From assembly GCA_964429355.1 (NCBI GenBank), contig CAYSCH010000180.1, positions 1 through 18,245 on the forward strand: 18,245 bases of DNA, read 5' to 3'. A program made the translations under genes and the position numbers. Under the pieces are notes generated by a model. That model was not told the origin of the DNA. It saw only the letters and a program-made list of their open reading frames with translations, and searched no databases. This DNA is from JAAYAY01 sp964429355 (GTDB taxonomy: Bacteria > Planctomycetota > Planctomycetia > Pirellulales > Thermoguttaceae). Shown one piece after another: positions 7,650 to 14,812 of this stretch. Positions within the stretch are counted from its first letter, which is position 1. The number at the start of each line of letters is the position of its first letter.

Positions 7650-8582
7650 ATGGCACGCCCGATCAGCAAAGTCGCTCCAGAATGGTGGGACTACACGACC
7701 CTCGATCCCGAGATCTACGCCGACGTTCCCAAGTTGAACGTGCGGAGCATTGAGAAGTTGTCGCGGCCGGGCTTCAAGGTTGTCATGTACGACACGCTCG
7801 AGGACTTCTACCTTGCCGAAGCCTTGGAATACATCGATGCGTGGCGTCAGTCGACGCCCGACAATCCGGCCGGCATTTGCGGCCCGATCGGTCCGACGGA
7901 GCAGTTGCCGCTGGTCGCCCGGCTCGTGAACGCCTTGAATCTGGACATTCGCGATGCCCATTTCTGGGGCATGGACGAATGGGTGGACGATGAGGGTGTG
8001 CCGGTGCCGACGTCGCATCCCTTGAGCTTTGCCAAGGCCGACATGGACATGTGCTTCAAGAAGATCGACCGGAAGTTGCGAATGCCGGATTCGCACCTGC
8101 ACTTCCCGACCGGCGATTTGAACGCCTACAGCAAGACCTACGATGAGATCCGCTGCGTCGTGATGCAGGGGGGGCAGGGTGAAGTGAAGCACTGGGCTTT
8201 CAACGATCCGCCGCGGCGCAAGGGCAAGTACAAGGATGCACCGCCGACTGCTGAAGAGTCTCGCCGACTCAAGACCCGCGTGACCGACCTGCACCCTATG
8301 ACGGTGATCCAGAACGCGCGAACCAGCGGCGGCGGGCAGGTGTCTCTGGTGCCGACGAGGGCGGCTACTGTGGGTCCCCACGAGACCTGGAAAGCGGAAA
8401 AGGTCTCCATCTGGCAGGCCGGGTGCCACGACAACCCCTTCGGCATGCGACTGACGGCACTGATGATCTCCAAGAAGATCGTCGACAGTTCTGTTCCCAT
8501 GTCGCTGCTGGCCGATCATCCGAACGTCCAGTTCAATTTCTTCCGCCACGGGCTGGGAAGTTGCGAGACGGAGATGCACTAG
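7650..8582 (+). CDS. Divergent NagB-like (glucosamine-6-phosphate isomerase/deaminase superfamily) protein
   Basis: A 310-residue protein of the NagB/ribose-isomerase-like fold. Recognisable landmarks are GMDEWV (107-112), corresponding to the catalytic Asp72 region of E. coli NagB, and GGQGEVKHWAFNDPP (174-188), corresponding to the GxGxDGHIAFNEP loop. The loop histidine is kept (His181), but the Asp141 equivalent is Val179 and Glu148 is replaced by Asp186, so the proton relay of the classical deaminase is incomplete. The phosphate-binding loop is also changed (GPIGPTEQ, 78-85, in place of the usual ATGSTP type). It is longer than NagB (about 260). It probably acts on an amino-sugar or keto-sugar derivative generated with the neighbouring PIG-L deacetylase. 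Standard NagB activity is doubtful. Start supported by GAGGT 8 nt upstream. Confidence 0.78.
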   Translation: MARPISKVAPEWWDYTTLDPEIYADVPKLNVRSIEKLSRPGFKVVMYDTLEDFYLAEALEYIDAWRQSTPDNPAGICGPIGPTEQLPLVARLVNALNLDIRDAHFWGMDEWVDDEGVPVPTSHPLSFAKADMDMCFKKIDRKLRMPDSHLHFPTGDLNAYSKTYDEIRCVVMQGGQGEVKHWAFNDPPRRKGKYKDAPPTAEESRRLKTRVTDLHPMTVIQNARTSGGGQVSLVPTRAATVGPHETWKAEKVSIWQAGCHDNPFGMRLTALMISKKIVDSSVPMSLLADHPNVQFNFFRHGLGSCETEMH

Positions 8583-8792
8583 GACTGGAGACTGGAAGGC
8601 AGGGACCGGTTTGCCGCAGGCCGGGGTCTCCCTGAGACCCCAAGTTGCCCGAAGCATTCAGGTTCCCACTTCCGGCTTCGATGTTGACTCTCTGACGTCG
8701 CCAACAAACGCGGGGCAAGTGCGGCAAGTCCACGCGGCTGTCGGTATATGCCCCAGAGCGTCGGTTGCCCATTCCTTACGGTCTACTTCCCC
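8583..8792 (+). other. Intergenic spacer between NagB-like gene and pncB
   Basis: 210 bp without a credible gene. It begins with a short ACTGGAG/ACTGGAA near-repeat (8584-8597), contains the strong hairpin at 8623-8641, and ends in the uncertain 5' region of pncB. No convincing promoter was found; TATATG at 8745-8750 has no -35 partner. Confidence 0.5.
8623..8641 (+). terminator. Strong hairpin, possible terminator after the NagB-like gene
   Basis: GGGGTCTCCCTGAGACCCC folds into a perfect 8-bp stem with a 3-base loop, 40 bp after the NagB-like stop codon. No T-run follows on either strand, so an intrinsic terminator is uncertain. It could stabilise the 3' end of the message or be a repeat remnant. 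Confidence 0.4.
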
Positions 8793-10262
8793 ATGTCCCG
8801 TCTCTCCTGGATCTACCAGACGTCGCTAGGGCTCCTCACCGACCTCTATCAGCTTACGATGGCTGCCGGGTACTGGAAGACCGGGCTTGCGGAGCGGGAG
8901 GCCGTGTTCCACCTGTTCTTTCGCGAAAACCCGTTCGGGGGTGGCTGTGCCGTTTCCTGCGGGCTGGCGGCGGCGGTCGATTACCTGAAATCATGGTCTT
9001 TCACGGAGCCCGATCTGGCTTTCCTGGCCGAGCAGCACGGCAACGACGGCAAACCGCTCTTCAGTGCCCCCTTTCTCGACTATCTTAACGAGCAACGATT
9101 CGGATGCGACGTGGACGGGATGGAGGAGGGAACGGTCGTTGTGGCCAACGAACCGATGCTTCGGGTCCGTGGGCCGCTCGTCCAGTGCCAGTTGGTCGAG
9201 ACGGCGCTGCTGACGATGATGAATTCTGAAACCCTGATTGCCACGAAGGCCGCGAGGATAACGTCCGCAGCGGGTGGCGATCCGGTTCTCGAGTTTGGTC
9301 TGCGCCGGGCCCAGGGAATCGACGGGGGGCTGTCGGCAAGCCGTGCAGCGTTCGTGGGCGGTTGTGCCGGAACCTCCAACGTGCTGGCCGGACGGCTCTT
9401 CGGCATACCCGTTGGTGGAACCCATGCCCACAGTTGGATCATGTCGTTCGACGACGAGTTGGAGGCCATGTGCGCCTATGCAGACGCGATGCCCAACAAT
9501 TGCATCTTCCTTGTGGACACCTACGACACGATCGAAGGTGTGCGCAAGGCGGTTGAGGCCGGTCGCCGGCTTCGTCGCCAAGGGCACGAGATGGCGGGCA
9601 TCCGGCTCGACTCGGGGGATCTTGCGTCGCTGAGCCTCGAAGCTCGGCGAATTCTGGATGAAGGCGGTTTTTCCAACGCCAAAATTGTCGCCTCCAACGA
9701 TCTGGACGAGCACTCGATCGCCGAGTTGAAAGGGCAGGGGGCCCGCATCGGCGTCTGGGGCGTCGGCACACGGCTGGCCACGGCCTACGACCAGCCTGCG
9801 CTCGGAGGCGTCTACAAGCTCACGGCCATCCGCTCGGCCGACGGCCGGTGGCGAGATCGGCTGAAACTGTCTGAAGACCCCGTCAAGATGACCACGCCGG
9901 GCATTCTCCAGGTGCGACGTTTCGAGCAGGAGTCGCGTGCCCTTGGCGATTGCATCTTCGACGAACGCTCGGACACCGATCAGGAGTTGGTGCCTGTCGA
10001 GCCAGCGGTTGGCACCCGCCATACAATTCCGCCGGACGCATCGTACCAGGACCTGTTGGTTCCCGTGTTCCGCGGCGGCCAGTCGGTGTATGATCCACCG
10101 AAGGCTGACGTTGCCCAGCGCCGCTGCCGCGGGCAACTGGCGCTGCTGCCCGATGCCGTCCGTCGCCTCTCCAATCCGGCAGTCTACCCCGTCTGGCTGG
10201 ACGAGACGGTTTACCACAAGAAGCTCGAGTTGATTGAAGCAGCCCGAAGGAAGAAACCGTGA
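8793..10262 (+). CDS. pncB: Nicotinate phosphoribosyltransferase
   Basis: Catalyses nicotinate + PRPP + ATP to nicotinate mononucleotide, the entry step of the Preiss-Handler NAD salvage route. The protein (489 residues from the chosen start) shows family motifs in order: LLTDLYQLTMAAGYW (14-28), the substrate-binding stretch LEFGLRRAQG (166-175), GGTHAHSWIMSF (208-219) containing the histidine that is phosphorylated in this family, DTYDT (242-246), RLDSGDL (271-277) and ASNDLDE (300-306). The frame also has an ATG at 8748, but the extra 15 residues are unlike the family, which normally starts just before LLTDLYQLTMA. Neither start has a clear ribosome binding site. The stop overlaps the NAD synthetase start by four bases (GTGA), so the two are translated together. 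Confidence 0.95.
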   Translation: MSRLSWIYQTSLGLLTDLYQLTMAAGYWKTGLAEREAVFHLFFRENPFGGGCAVSCGLAAAVDYLKSWSFTEPDLAFLAEQHGNDGKPLFSAPFLDYLNEQRFGCDVDGMEEGTVVVANEPMLRVRGPLVQCQLVETALLTMMNSETLIATKAARITSAAGGDPVLEFGLRRAQGIDGGLSASRAAFVGGCAGTSNVLAGRLFGIPVGGTHAHSWIMSFDDELEAMCAYADAMPNNCIFLVDTYDTIEGVRKAVEAGRRLRRQGHEMAGIRLDSGDLASLSLEARRILDEGGFSNAKIVASNDLDEHSIAELKGQGARIGVWGVGTRLATAYDQPALGGVYKLTAIRSADGRWRDRLKLSEDPVKMTTPGILQVRRFEQESRALGDCIFDERSDTDQELVPVEPAVGTRHTIPPDASYQDLLVPVFRGGQSVYDPPKADVAQRRCRGQLALLPDAVRRLSNPAVYPVWLDETVYHKKLELIEAARRKKP

Positions 10263-12253
10263 CCCGAATTCGCGTTGCCGCGGCAGTACTCAACCAGACA
10301 CCGCTTGACTGGCAGAATAACCAGGCAAACATCCAGGCTGCCATCGCGGAAGCGAGGCAGCAGCAGGCGAGCATTCTCTGCCTGCCCGAGATGGCAATCA
10401 CCGGCTACGGTTGCGAAGACGCCTTTCACTCCCCCGGTTTGCAGCGAACGGCCCTGGAAATGCTGGAAGAAATCGTTGCCGAAACCAGGGGCATGATCGT
10501 GACGGTCGGCATTCCCCTGCTCCACAAGAGCGGCCTGTTCAACGTGGCCTGCCTGGCTGTGGACGGCAGGATCGCGGGTTTTGTCGGCAAGCGCTTCCTG
10601 GCCGGTGAGGGGCTCCATTACGAACCACGGTGGTTCAAGCCGTGGCCGGTGGGAGTTGCCGACAGGGTGGAAATCGAGGGAAGGGAGTACCCGATCGGGG
10701 ATATATCCTTCGAATGCGGCGAGGTGACCATCGGTGTGGAGATCTGTGAAGACGCCTGGGTGGCGAAACGCCCCGGCGGCGACATGGCCCTGTCAGGGGT
10801 CGACGTGATCCTGAATCCCAGCGCCAGCCACTTCGCTTTCGGCAAGTTCGAGACCCGCAAACGGCTGGTCATCGAAGGGTCGCGGGCGTTTGGCGTGAGC
10901 TACGTTTCGACGAACCTCCTGGGCAACGAAGCGGGCCGGGTTATCTACGAAGGCGGCGCCCTGATCGCTTCGGCGGGACGGCTGCTTGCCGCCGGCCCCA
11001 GGTTTTCGTTCCAGCCCGTGCGAGTGACGACGGCCGTGATTGACGTCGACGCCACTCGCATGAACCGTGCCCGGACCGGCAGCTACCAGCCCGATCTTGG
11101 CCACAGGCCGAACCGCGTGGAGTGCGAATTCAGCTTCCCCGAGATCGAGCCTGAAGTTGCCCGGCCGGCAATGGCGTCGTGGGAATCGAGTGCGAAGATT
11201 AAGGAAGAGGAGTTCACGCGATCGCTGACCCTGGCCCTCTTCGACTACCTCCGCAAGAGCCGCTCGCGAGGTTTCGTGGTCAGCCTGAGCGGCGGCGCCG
11301 ACTCCTCGGCCGTGGCGTGCCTCGTGGCGCTCATGGCGGAAATGGCGGCCGCCGAGTTGGGCACCGAGCGGTTCAACGAAATTCTGGCACACATCCCCGC
11401 ACTTCGGACTGCCGAAAGCAACCGCGACCGCGTGAGTGTGCTCCTGAGTTGTGCCTACCAGGCGTCGCGCAATAGCAGCGATGACACCCGCAACTCGGCG
11501 GTCCGGCTTGCCGAGGCCCTCGGGGCGGAGATGGCCTGCTGGGAGATCGATGAGTTGGTTGAAGACTATACCTCCAAGGTGGAGAGTTTCCTGGGCCGCA
11601 AACTGACCTGGGATCACGACGATCTTGCCCTGCAGAACATCCAGGCCCGGGTGCGAGGGCCCAGCGTATGGATGCTGGCCAATGTCAAGGGCGCCCTCCT
11701 GCTGGCCACGAGCAATCGGTCCGAGGCGGCCGTCGGCTACGCCACGATGGACGGCGATACCTGCGGGGGCTTGAGTCCCATTGCCGGCATTGACAAGGCG
11801 TTCCTGCGCCATTGGCTCCGCTGGCTGGAAACACAGGGCCCCGACGGAGTCGGACCGATTCCTGCGCTGGCGGTTGTCAACGGGCTGGCTCCGACCGCGG
11901 AACTCCGCCCCCAGGCGGCAACCCAGACCGACGAAGCGGACCTCATGCCTTACGAGGTCCTCGACCCGATCGAACGGGCGGCGATCCGCGACAAGCAGAC
12001 CCCGGTCGAGGTCTTCCGGCTCATGCGTGCCCAGTTTCCCCAGTACTCGATCGAACAACTCCATACATGGGTCGAGCGGTTCTTCCGCCTCTGGTGCCGC
12101 AACCAGTGGAAGCGAGAACGCTACGCCCCGTCGTTCCACGTCGACGACGAGAACCTCGATCCGAAAACCTGGTGCCGCTTCCCGATCCTGTCGGGCGGCT
12201 TCCAGCGGGAGCTCGAAGAATTGGCTCGATACGTTGGCAGTCTGAAGCGATGA
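10259..12253 (+). CDS. nadE: Glutamine-dependent NAD+ synthetase
   Basis: Final step of NAD synthesis: ATP-dependent amidation of nicotinate adenine dinucleotide using ammonia released from glutamine. The 664-residue length is usual for the two-domain enzyme. The N-terminal nitrilase-type glutaminase (about 1-290) has its triad visible as Glu44 (LPEMAITGY), Lys111 (GKRFLAGEG) and Cys163 (EICEDAW). The C-terminal synthetase has the PP-loop SGGADSS (344-350) and the downstream LATSNRSEAAVGYATMDGD segment that lines the NaAD/ATP site. Both active sites look complete. The GTG start at 10259 lies inside the pncB stop (GTGA) and is preceded by AAGGAAG, a good ribosome binding site. Co-expression with pncB fits a salvage operon; nadD is absent from the window. 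Confidence 0.96.
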   Translation: MTRIRVAAAVLNQTPLDWQNNQANIQAAIAEARQQQASILCLPEMAITGYGCEDAFHSPGLQRTALEMLEEIVAETRGMIVTVGIPLLHKSGLFNVACLAVDGRIAGFVGKRFLAGEGLHYEPRWFKPWPVGVADRVEIEGREYPIGDISFECGEVTIGVEICEDAWVAKRPGGDMALSGVDVILNPSASHFAFGKFETRKRLVIEGSRAFGVSYVSTNLLGNEAGRVIYEGGALIASAGRLLAAGPRFSFQPVRVTTAVIDVDATRMNRARTGSYQPDLGHRPNRVECEFSFPEIEPEVARPAMASWESSAKIKEEEFTRSLTLALFDYLRKSRSRGFVVSLSGGADSSAVACLVALMAEMAAAELGTERFNEILAHIPALRTAESNRDRVSVLLSCAYQASRNSSDDTRNSAVRLAEALGAEMACWEIDELVEDYTSKVESFLGRKLTWDHDDLALQNIQARVRGPSVWMLANVKGALLLATSNRSEAAVGYATMDGDTCGGLSPIAGIDKAFLRHWLRWLETQGPDGVGPIPALAVVNGLAPTAELRPQAATQTDEADLMPYEVLDPIERAAIRDKQTPVEVFRLMRAQFPQYSIEQLHTWVERFFRLWCRNQWKRERYAPSFHVDDENLDPKTWCRFPILSGGFQRELEELARYVGSLKR

Positions 12254-12272
12254 CTCGCGTTGCGTTGCTGGT

Positions 12273-12352
12273 TCAGGGGTGGAATGGTGGAATGATGTCG
12301 ATGCCAGTCCTTCCCAGTATTCCAACATTCCAGTATTCCAATATTCCCTGAA
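12273..12352. repeat. 8-bp-period GGAAT/ATTCC inverted array
   Basis: Two GGAAT units (12281, 12289) and four ATTCC units (12319, 12327, 12335, 12343) are each spaced exactly 8 bp. Outer arms TCAGGG (12273-12278) and CCCTGA (12346-12351) are complementary, and GGAATGGTGGAATG pairs with CATTCCAGTATTCC at 12 of 14 positions. The whole block can fold into one long imperfect stem-loop between nadE and the Nudix gene. It looks like a repeat rather than coding DNA. Confidence 0.75.
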
Positions 12353-12382
12353 GGAAACGTCCTCAAGCCTGTGGTTGGTGAG

Positions 12383-12910
12383 ATGCCCTATACCTACGAC
12401 TTTCCCCGCCCCGGTCTGACAGCCGACTGCGTTGTTTTCGGTCTGGCCGATGATGCGCCGCTGCAGGTCCTCCTGATCCAACGGGCGAAATACCCCTTCG
12501 AGAGGTGCTGGGCCGTTCCCGGCGGGTTTGTCAATGAAGGAGAAGCACCGCTCGAGGCCGCTCGGCGGGAAATGGCTGAAGAGACCGGTCTGGCCGACCT
12601 CGCCATGAATCAGTTTCACACGTTTGGCAAGCCGGGTCGCGATCCCCGCGGCTGGGTTGTGACGGTCGCTCACTGGACGGTCGTCCGCACCGACCGGGTC
12701 CATCTCCAGGCAGGAGACGACGCCGCAGCCGCCCGGTGGTTTCCGCTCAACGACCTGCCTCCGCTGGCCTTCGATCACGATGAGATGCTCGCGAAGGCCA
12801 CCGCGGCACTCCAGCAGGCGCTGCAAACCGCTCCCCCAGACCGAAAAGTGTTTTTCGATCAAGTGAGCGCGTCGATCATTCAGGCAGCGCTGGCCCGCTC
12901 TACAGTCTGA
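12383..12910 (+). CDS. Nudix hydrolase, probably ADP-ribose or related nucleotide pyrophosphatase
   Basis: A 175-residue Nudix protein. The box fits the consensus GX5EX7REUXEEXGU exactly at residues 48-70 (Gly48, Glu54, Arg62-Glu63, Glu66-Glu67, Gly69). The N-terminus, PYTYDFPRPGLTADCVVFG, is typical of a subgroup linked to NAD metabolism. Because it follows pncB and nadE, hydrolysis of ADP-ribose or another pyridine-nucleotide by-product is the best guess. The C-terminal tail after the Nudix fold is only about 40 residues, too short for the winged-helix domain of the NAD regulator NrtR, so it is probably an enzyme, not a regulator. A GTG at 12371 is also in frame, but the ATG at 12383 fits the family. 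The ribosome binding site is poor. It is separated from nadE by 129 bp holding a repeat array, so it may have its own transcript. Confidence 0.88.
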   Translation: MPYTYDFPRPGLTADCVVFGLADDAPLQVLLIQRAKYPFERCWAVPGGFVNEGEAPLEAARREMAEETGLADLAMNQFHTFGKPGRDPRGWVVTVAHWTVVRTDRVHLQAGDDAAAARWFPLNDLPPLAFDHDEMLAKATAALQQALQTAPPDRKVFFDQVSASIIQAALARSTV

Positions 12911-12921
12911 CAGTTCCTTCC

Positions 12922-12955
12922 GGGATGGTCCTGCTGGTCACGCCGTCATCCCTTT
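12922..12955 (+). terminator. Weak hairpin between convergent Nudix and methyltransferase genes
   Basis: GGGATG (12922-12927) pairs with CATCCC (12947-12952), followed by TTT. The loop is 19 bases, so the structure is weak, but its place 11 bp after the Nudix stop and between convergent genes is where a terminator would be expected. Confidence 0.25.
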
Positions 12956-13004
12956 GCAACCTCCAACATTGTCATGTCCGACGCACAGACGAGCAAATGG
13001 ACTG

Positions 13005-14213
13005 TCACTCGACGCGGCAGATCACGCACTTCAGGTAGTCGGATTCGGGAACGCCGATGCGGACGGGGTGATCGGGAGAGGGACCGCGGCATTCGAGGAT
13101 CTGGAGGTCGCGGCGAGTCTTCTGGGCCACACCGAAGAGCATGTCGAGAAAGTCGTTGCGGCTGACCCGGCCCGAGCAACTGCAGGTGACCAGGATGCCG
13201 CCCGTCTCCAGCACTGCCACGCCGAGGCGGTTGAGGCGGTGGTAGGCCCGCAGGGCCTGATCGATCGACTGGCGGCTGCCGGCGAAACGGGGTGGGTCGA
13301 GAATCACGGCGTCGTAATGCCGGTTCTCTGCGGCAAACCTCTCGAGTGTCTTGAAGGCCTCGCCGACCTCGAAGCGGACGTTTTCGATTCCGTTGGCCGC
13401 GGCGTTGGCCCGGGCGTTGTCGATCGCCCTCTGGCTGCTATCGACTCCGAGCACCTCGGCCGCGCTTCCCAAACGGGCGGCCGTAAGGGCAAAGCCCCCC
13501 GCGTATGAAAACATGTCGAGCACCCGTCGCCCGCGCAGATAACGGGCAGCGGCCAGGCGGTTTTCACGCTGGTCGAGGTAGTAGCCCGTCTTTTGCCCGC
13601 CGCCACCCACGTCGACAGCGTAGGCCAGCCCGTGCTCCTGGATCGTGACGTCCGCCGGAGCCGGCTCTCCCCAGGCCAGGCCGTCTTCCGGCTCCATTCC
13701 CTCGGAGCTGACAATCTTGGGATCGGTACGAACATAGATCCCGCGAGGCGAGACCAGATCGGCCAGGTGGCCGATCAAGGCGTTTTTGCGGACCGCCATG
13801 GCCAACGCGGCCAGTTGAACCACAAGGTAGTCGCCGTAGCGATCCACGATCAGCCCGCTCAGCCCGTCTGCCTCGCTGAAAACCAGCCTGGCAGCGCCCT
13901 GGGGAGCGTCGTAGCCAATGGTGTGCCGCAGGGCAACGGCCGACTGGAGTCGCTCGCGCCAGAAGGCGTCGTCGAGGGGCCGGCCAGGCGTCCACGAGTA
14001 GAGCCGCACCCGCAGGTAGCTGTGGCTGTTGTAGATCCCGCGGGCGACGAAGTCGCCACGTGGGGTGACGACGTCGACCTCCTGCCCATCGCGAACGTCG
14101 GGGCTGGTGCTCAGCAACGACTTTTCCAGCACCCAGGGATGGCGGCTGACGAAGGGCCCCTTCCTGTGCGGCTTGAGGACAACCTGGGGAACTTGGGATG
14201 TAGAAGTGCTCAT
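13005..14213 (-). CDS. rlmI: RlmI-type class I SAM-dependent rRNA cytosine-5 methyltransferase
   Basis: Predicted to methylate carbon 5 of a cytosine in 23S rRNA (C1962 in E. coli numbering). The 402-residue protein matches the family length. Residues about 10-75 form a PUA-like RNA-binding domain (LKPHRKGPFVSRHPWV), and 80-195 is the middle domain. The Rossmann methyltransferase follows, with QKTGYYLDQR (207-216), the SAM loop VLDMFSYAGGFAL (231-243), the acidic ribose-binding strand VLGVDSS (254-260), LDPPRF (305-310) and TCSCSGRV (343-350), where Cys344 and Cys346 include the catalytic nucleophile. The ATG at 14211-14213 has AGGA 7 nt upstream. It lies on the same strand as the ATP-grasp cluster, 98 bp behind its last gene, but two hairpins separate them, so it is probably an independent unit. 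The orthology to RlmI itself is likely, not proven. Confidence 0.9.
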   Translation of the reverse strand: MSTSTSQVPQVVLKPHRKGPFVSRHPWVLEKSLLSTSPDVRDGQEVDVVTPRGDFVARGIYNSHSYLRVRLYSWTPGRPLDDAFWRERLQSAVALRHTIGYDAPQGAARLVFSEADGLSGLIVDRYGDYLVVQLAALAMAVRKNALIGHLADLVSPRGIYVRTDPKIVSSEGMEPEDGLAWGEPAPADVTIQEHGLAYAVDVGGGGQKTGYYLDQRENRLAAARYLRGRRVLDMFSYAGGFALTAARLGSAAEVLGVDSSQRAIDNARANAAANGIENVRFEVGEAFKTLERFAAENRHYDAVILDPPRFAGSRQSIDQALRAYHRLNRLGVAVLETGGILVTCSCSGRVSRNDFLDMLFGVAQKTRRDLQILECRGPSPDHPVRIGVPESDYLKCVICRVE

Positions 14214-14230
14214 GAATCCATCCTACGGTT

Positions 14231-14251
14231 CCCCGTTGCGACCGCAAGGGG
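14231..14251. other. Hairpin in the RlmI leader
   Basis: CCCC (14231-14234) pairs with GGGG (14248-14251) and TTGC (14236-14239) with GCAA (14244-14247). One G is bulged and the loop is GACC. The stem of eight pairs sits 18 bp upstream of the rlmI start. No T-run follows on the minus strand. It could be a terminator remnant of the upstream operon or a leader structure. Confidence 0.35.
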
Positions 14252-14255
14252 CAGT

Positions 14256-14319
14256 CTTCGGGTGCGCCCAGACGGCGCCCCGCGAGGCTTCGGGTGCGTC
14301 AAGACGGCGCGCTACGAGG
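14256..14319. repeat. Two adjacent 32-bp direct repeats with hairpin
   Basis: Units 14256-14287 and 14288-14319 are exactly tandem and identical at 27 of 32 positions, both beginning CTTCGGGTGCG and containing AGACGGCGC. The first unit folds strongly: GGG-T-GCGCC (14260-14268) against GGCGCCCC (14274-14281) with a 5-base loop. The second unit contains the GNAT stop codon (14312-14314). The structure may end or stabilise the ATP-grasp operon message. Confidence 0.75.
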
Positions 14320-14812
14320 CCGTGGCCACTTTCACGAAGATCACCCGATCGTCGCCCGGGGCGTAGAAGTCCTTGAGGTTTGCCTCCAGGGTGTAGCCGC
14401 AGCGCTCGTAGAACCTCCGTGTCGGCGTGTATTGGGCCCGGCCGGAGGTATCGATGTAGATGCGGTTGCCGCCGGCCTCCTGGATCAATCGCTCACACTG
14501 CTCGATCATTTTTCGGCCTACGCCCGCGCCTTGCAGGTCGTGGCGAACAGCGATCCAGAACAGGTCGTAGCTGGAAACGGTGCACGCGATCGGGCCGTAG
14601 CACGCATAGCCAACCACCTGGCCCCCGAGTTCCGCAAACACGAAGTAGTAGCCCGACGGCTCCCCCTTGGCTAATCGTTCGTCGACCAGTTCGACGGCCA
14701 CGTCCACTTCGTCGGGTCGGAACATACCGGTCGACTCGACGATTGCACGAACGTGCTCCCGGTCTTTGGGGGTTACGGTATGCCGGAGGGTGACAGTCTG
14801 CGTGTTGCTCAT
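14312..14812 (-). CDS. GNAT-family N-acetyltransferase
   Basis: Predicted to transfer acetyl from acetyl-CoA to an amine. The 166-residue protein is a single GNAT domain. The acetyl-CoA pyrophosphate-binding motif A is clear: DLFWIAVRHDLQGAGVGRKM (83-102), with Q/RxxGxG/A present as QGAGVG (94-99). Motif B is near TPTRRFYERCGY (129-140), and the protein ends with a DFYAPGDDRVIFVK strand. The substrate is unknown. Its ATG is inside the stop of the upstream deacetylase gene (ATGA, 4-bp overlap), so the two are translated together even though their predicted chemistries are opposite. It is the last gene of the four-gene minus-strand operon. The ribosome binding site is weak, which fits coupling. 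Confidence 0.9.
   Translation of the reverse strand: MSNTQTVTLRHTVTPKDREHVRAIVESTGMFRPDEVDVAVELVDERLAKGEPSGYYFVFAELGGQVVGYACYGPIACTVSSYDLFWIAVRHDLQGAGVGRKMIEQCERLIQEAGGNRIYIDTSGRAQYTPTRRFYERCGYTLEANLKDFYAPGDDRVIFVKVATAS

Noticed and set aside
10793..12862. A 689-codon open frame on the minus strand opposite nadE and the Nudix gene
   Set aside because: It is antisense to two genes with complete catalytic motifs and its translation shows no family motif. GC-rich third positions keep such shadow frames open.
12383..12910. NrtR-type NAD repressor
   Set aside because: The tail after the Nudix fold is too short for a winged helix and no helix-turn-helix is visible.
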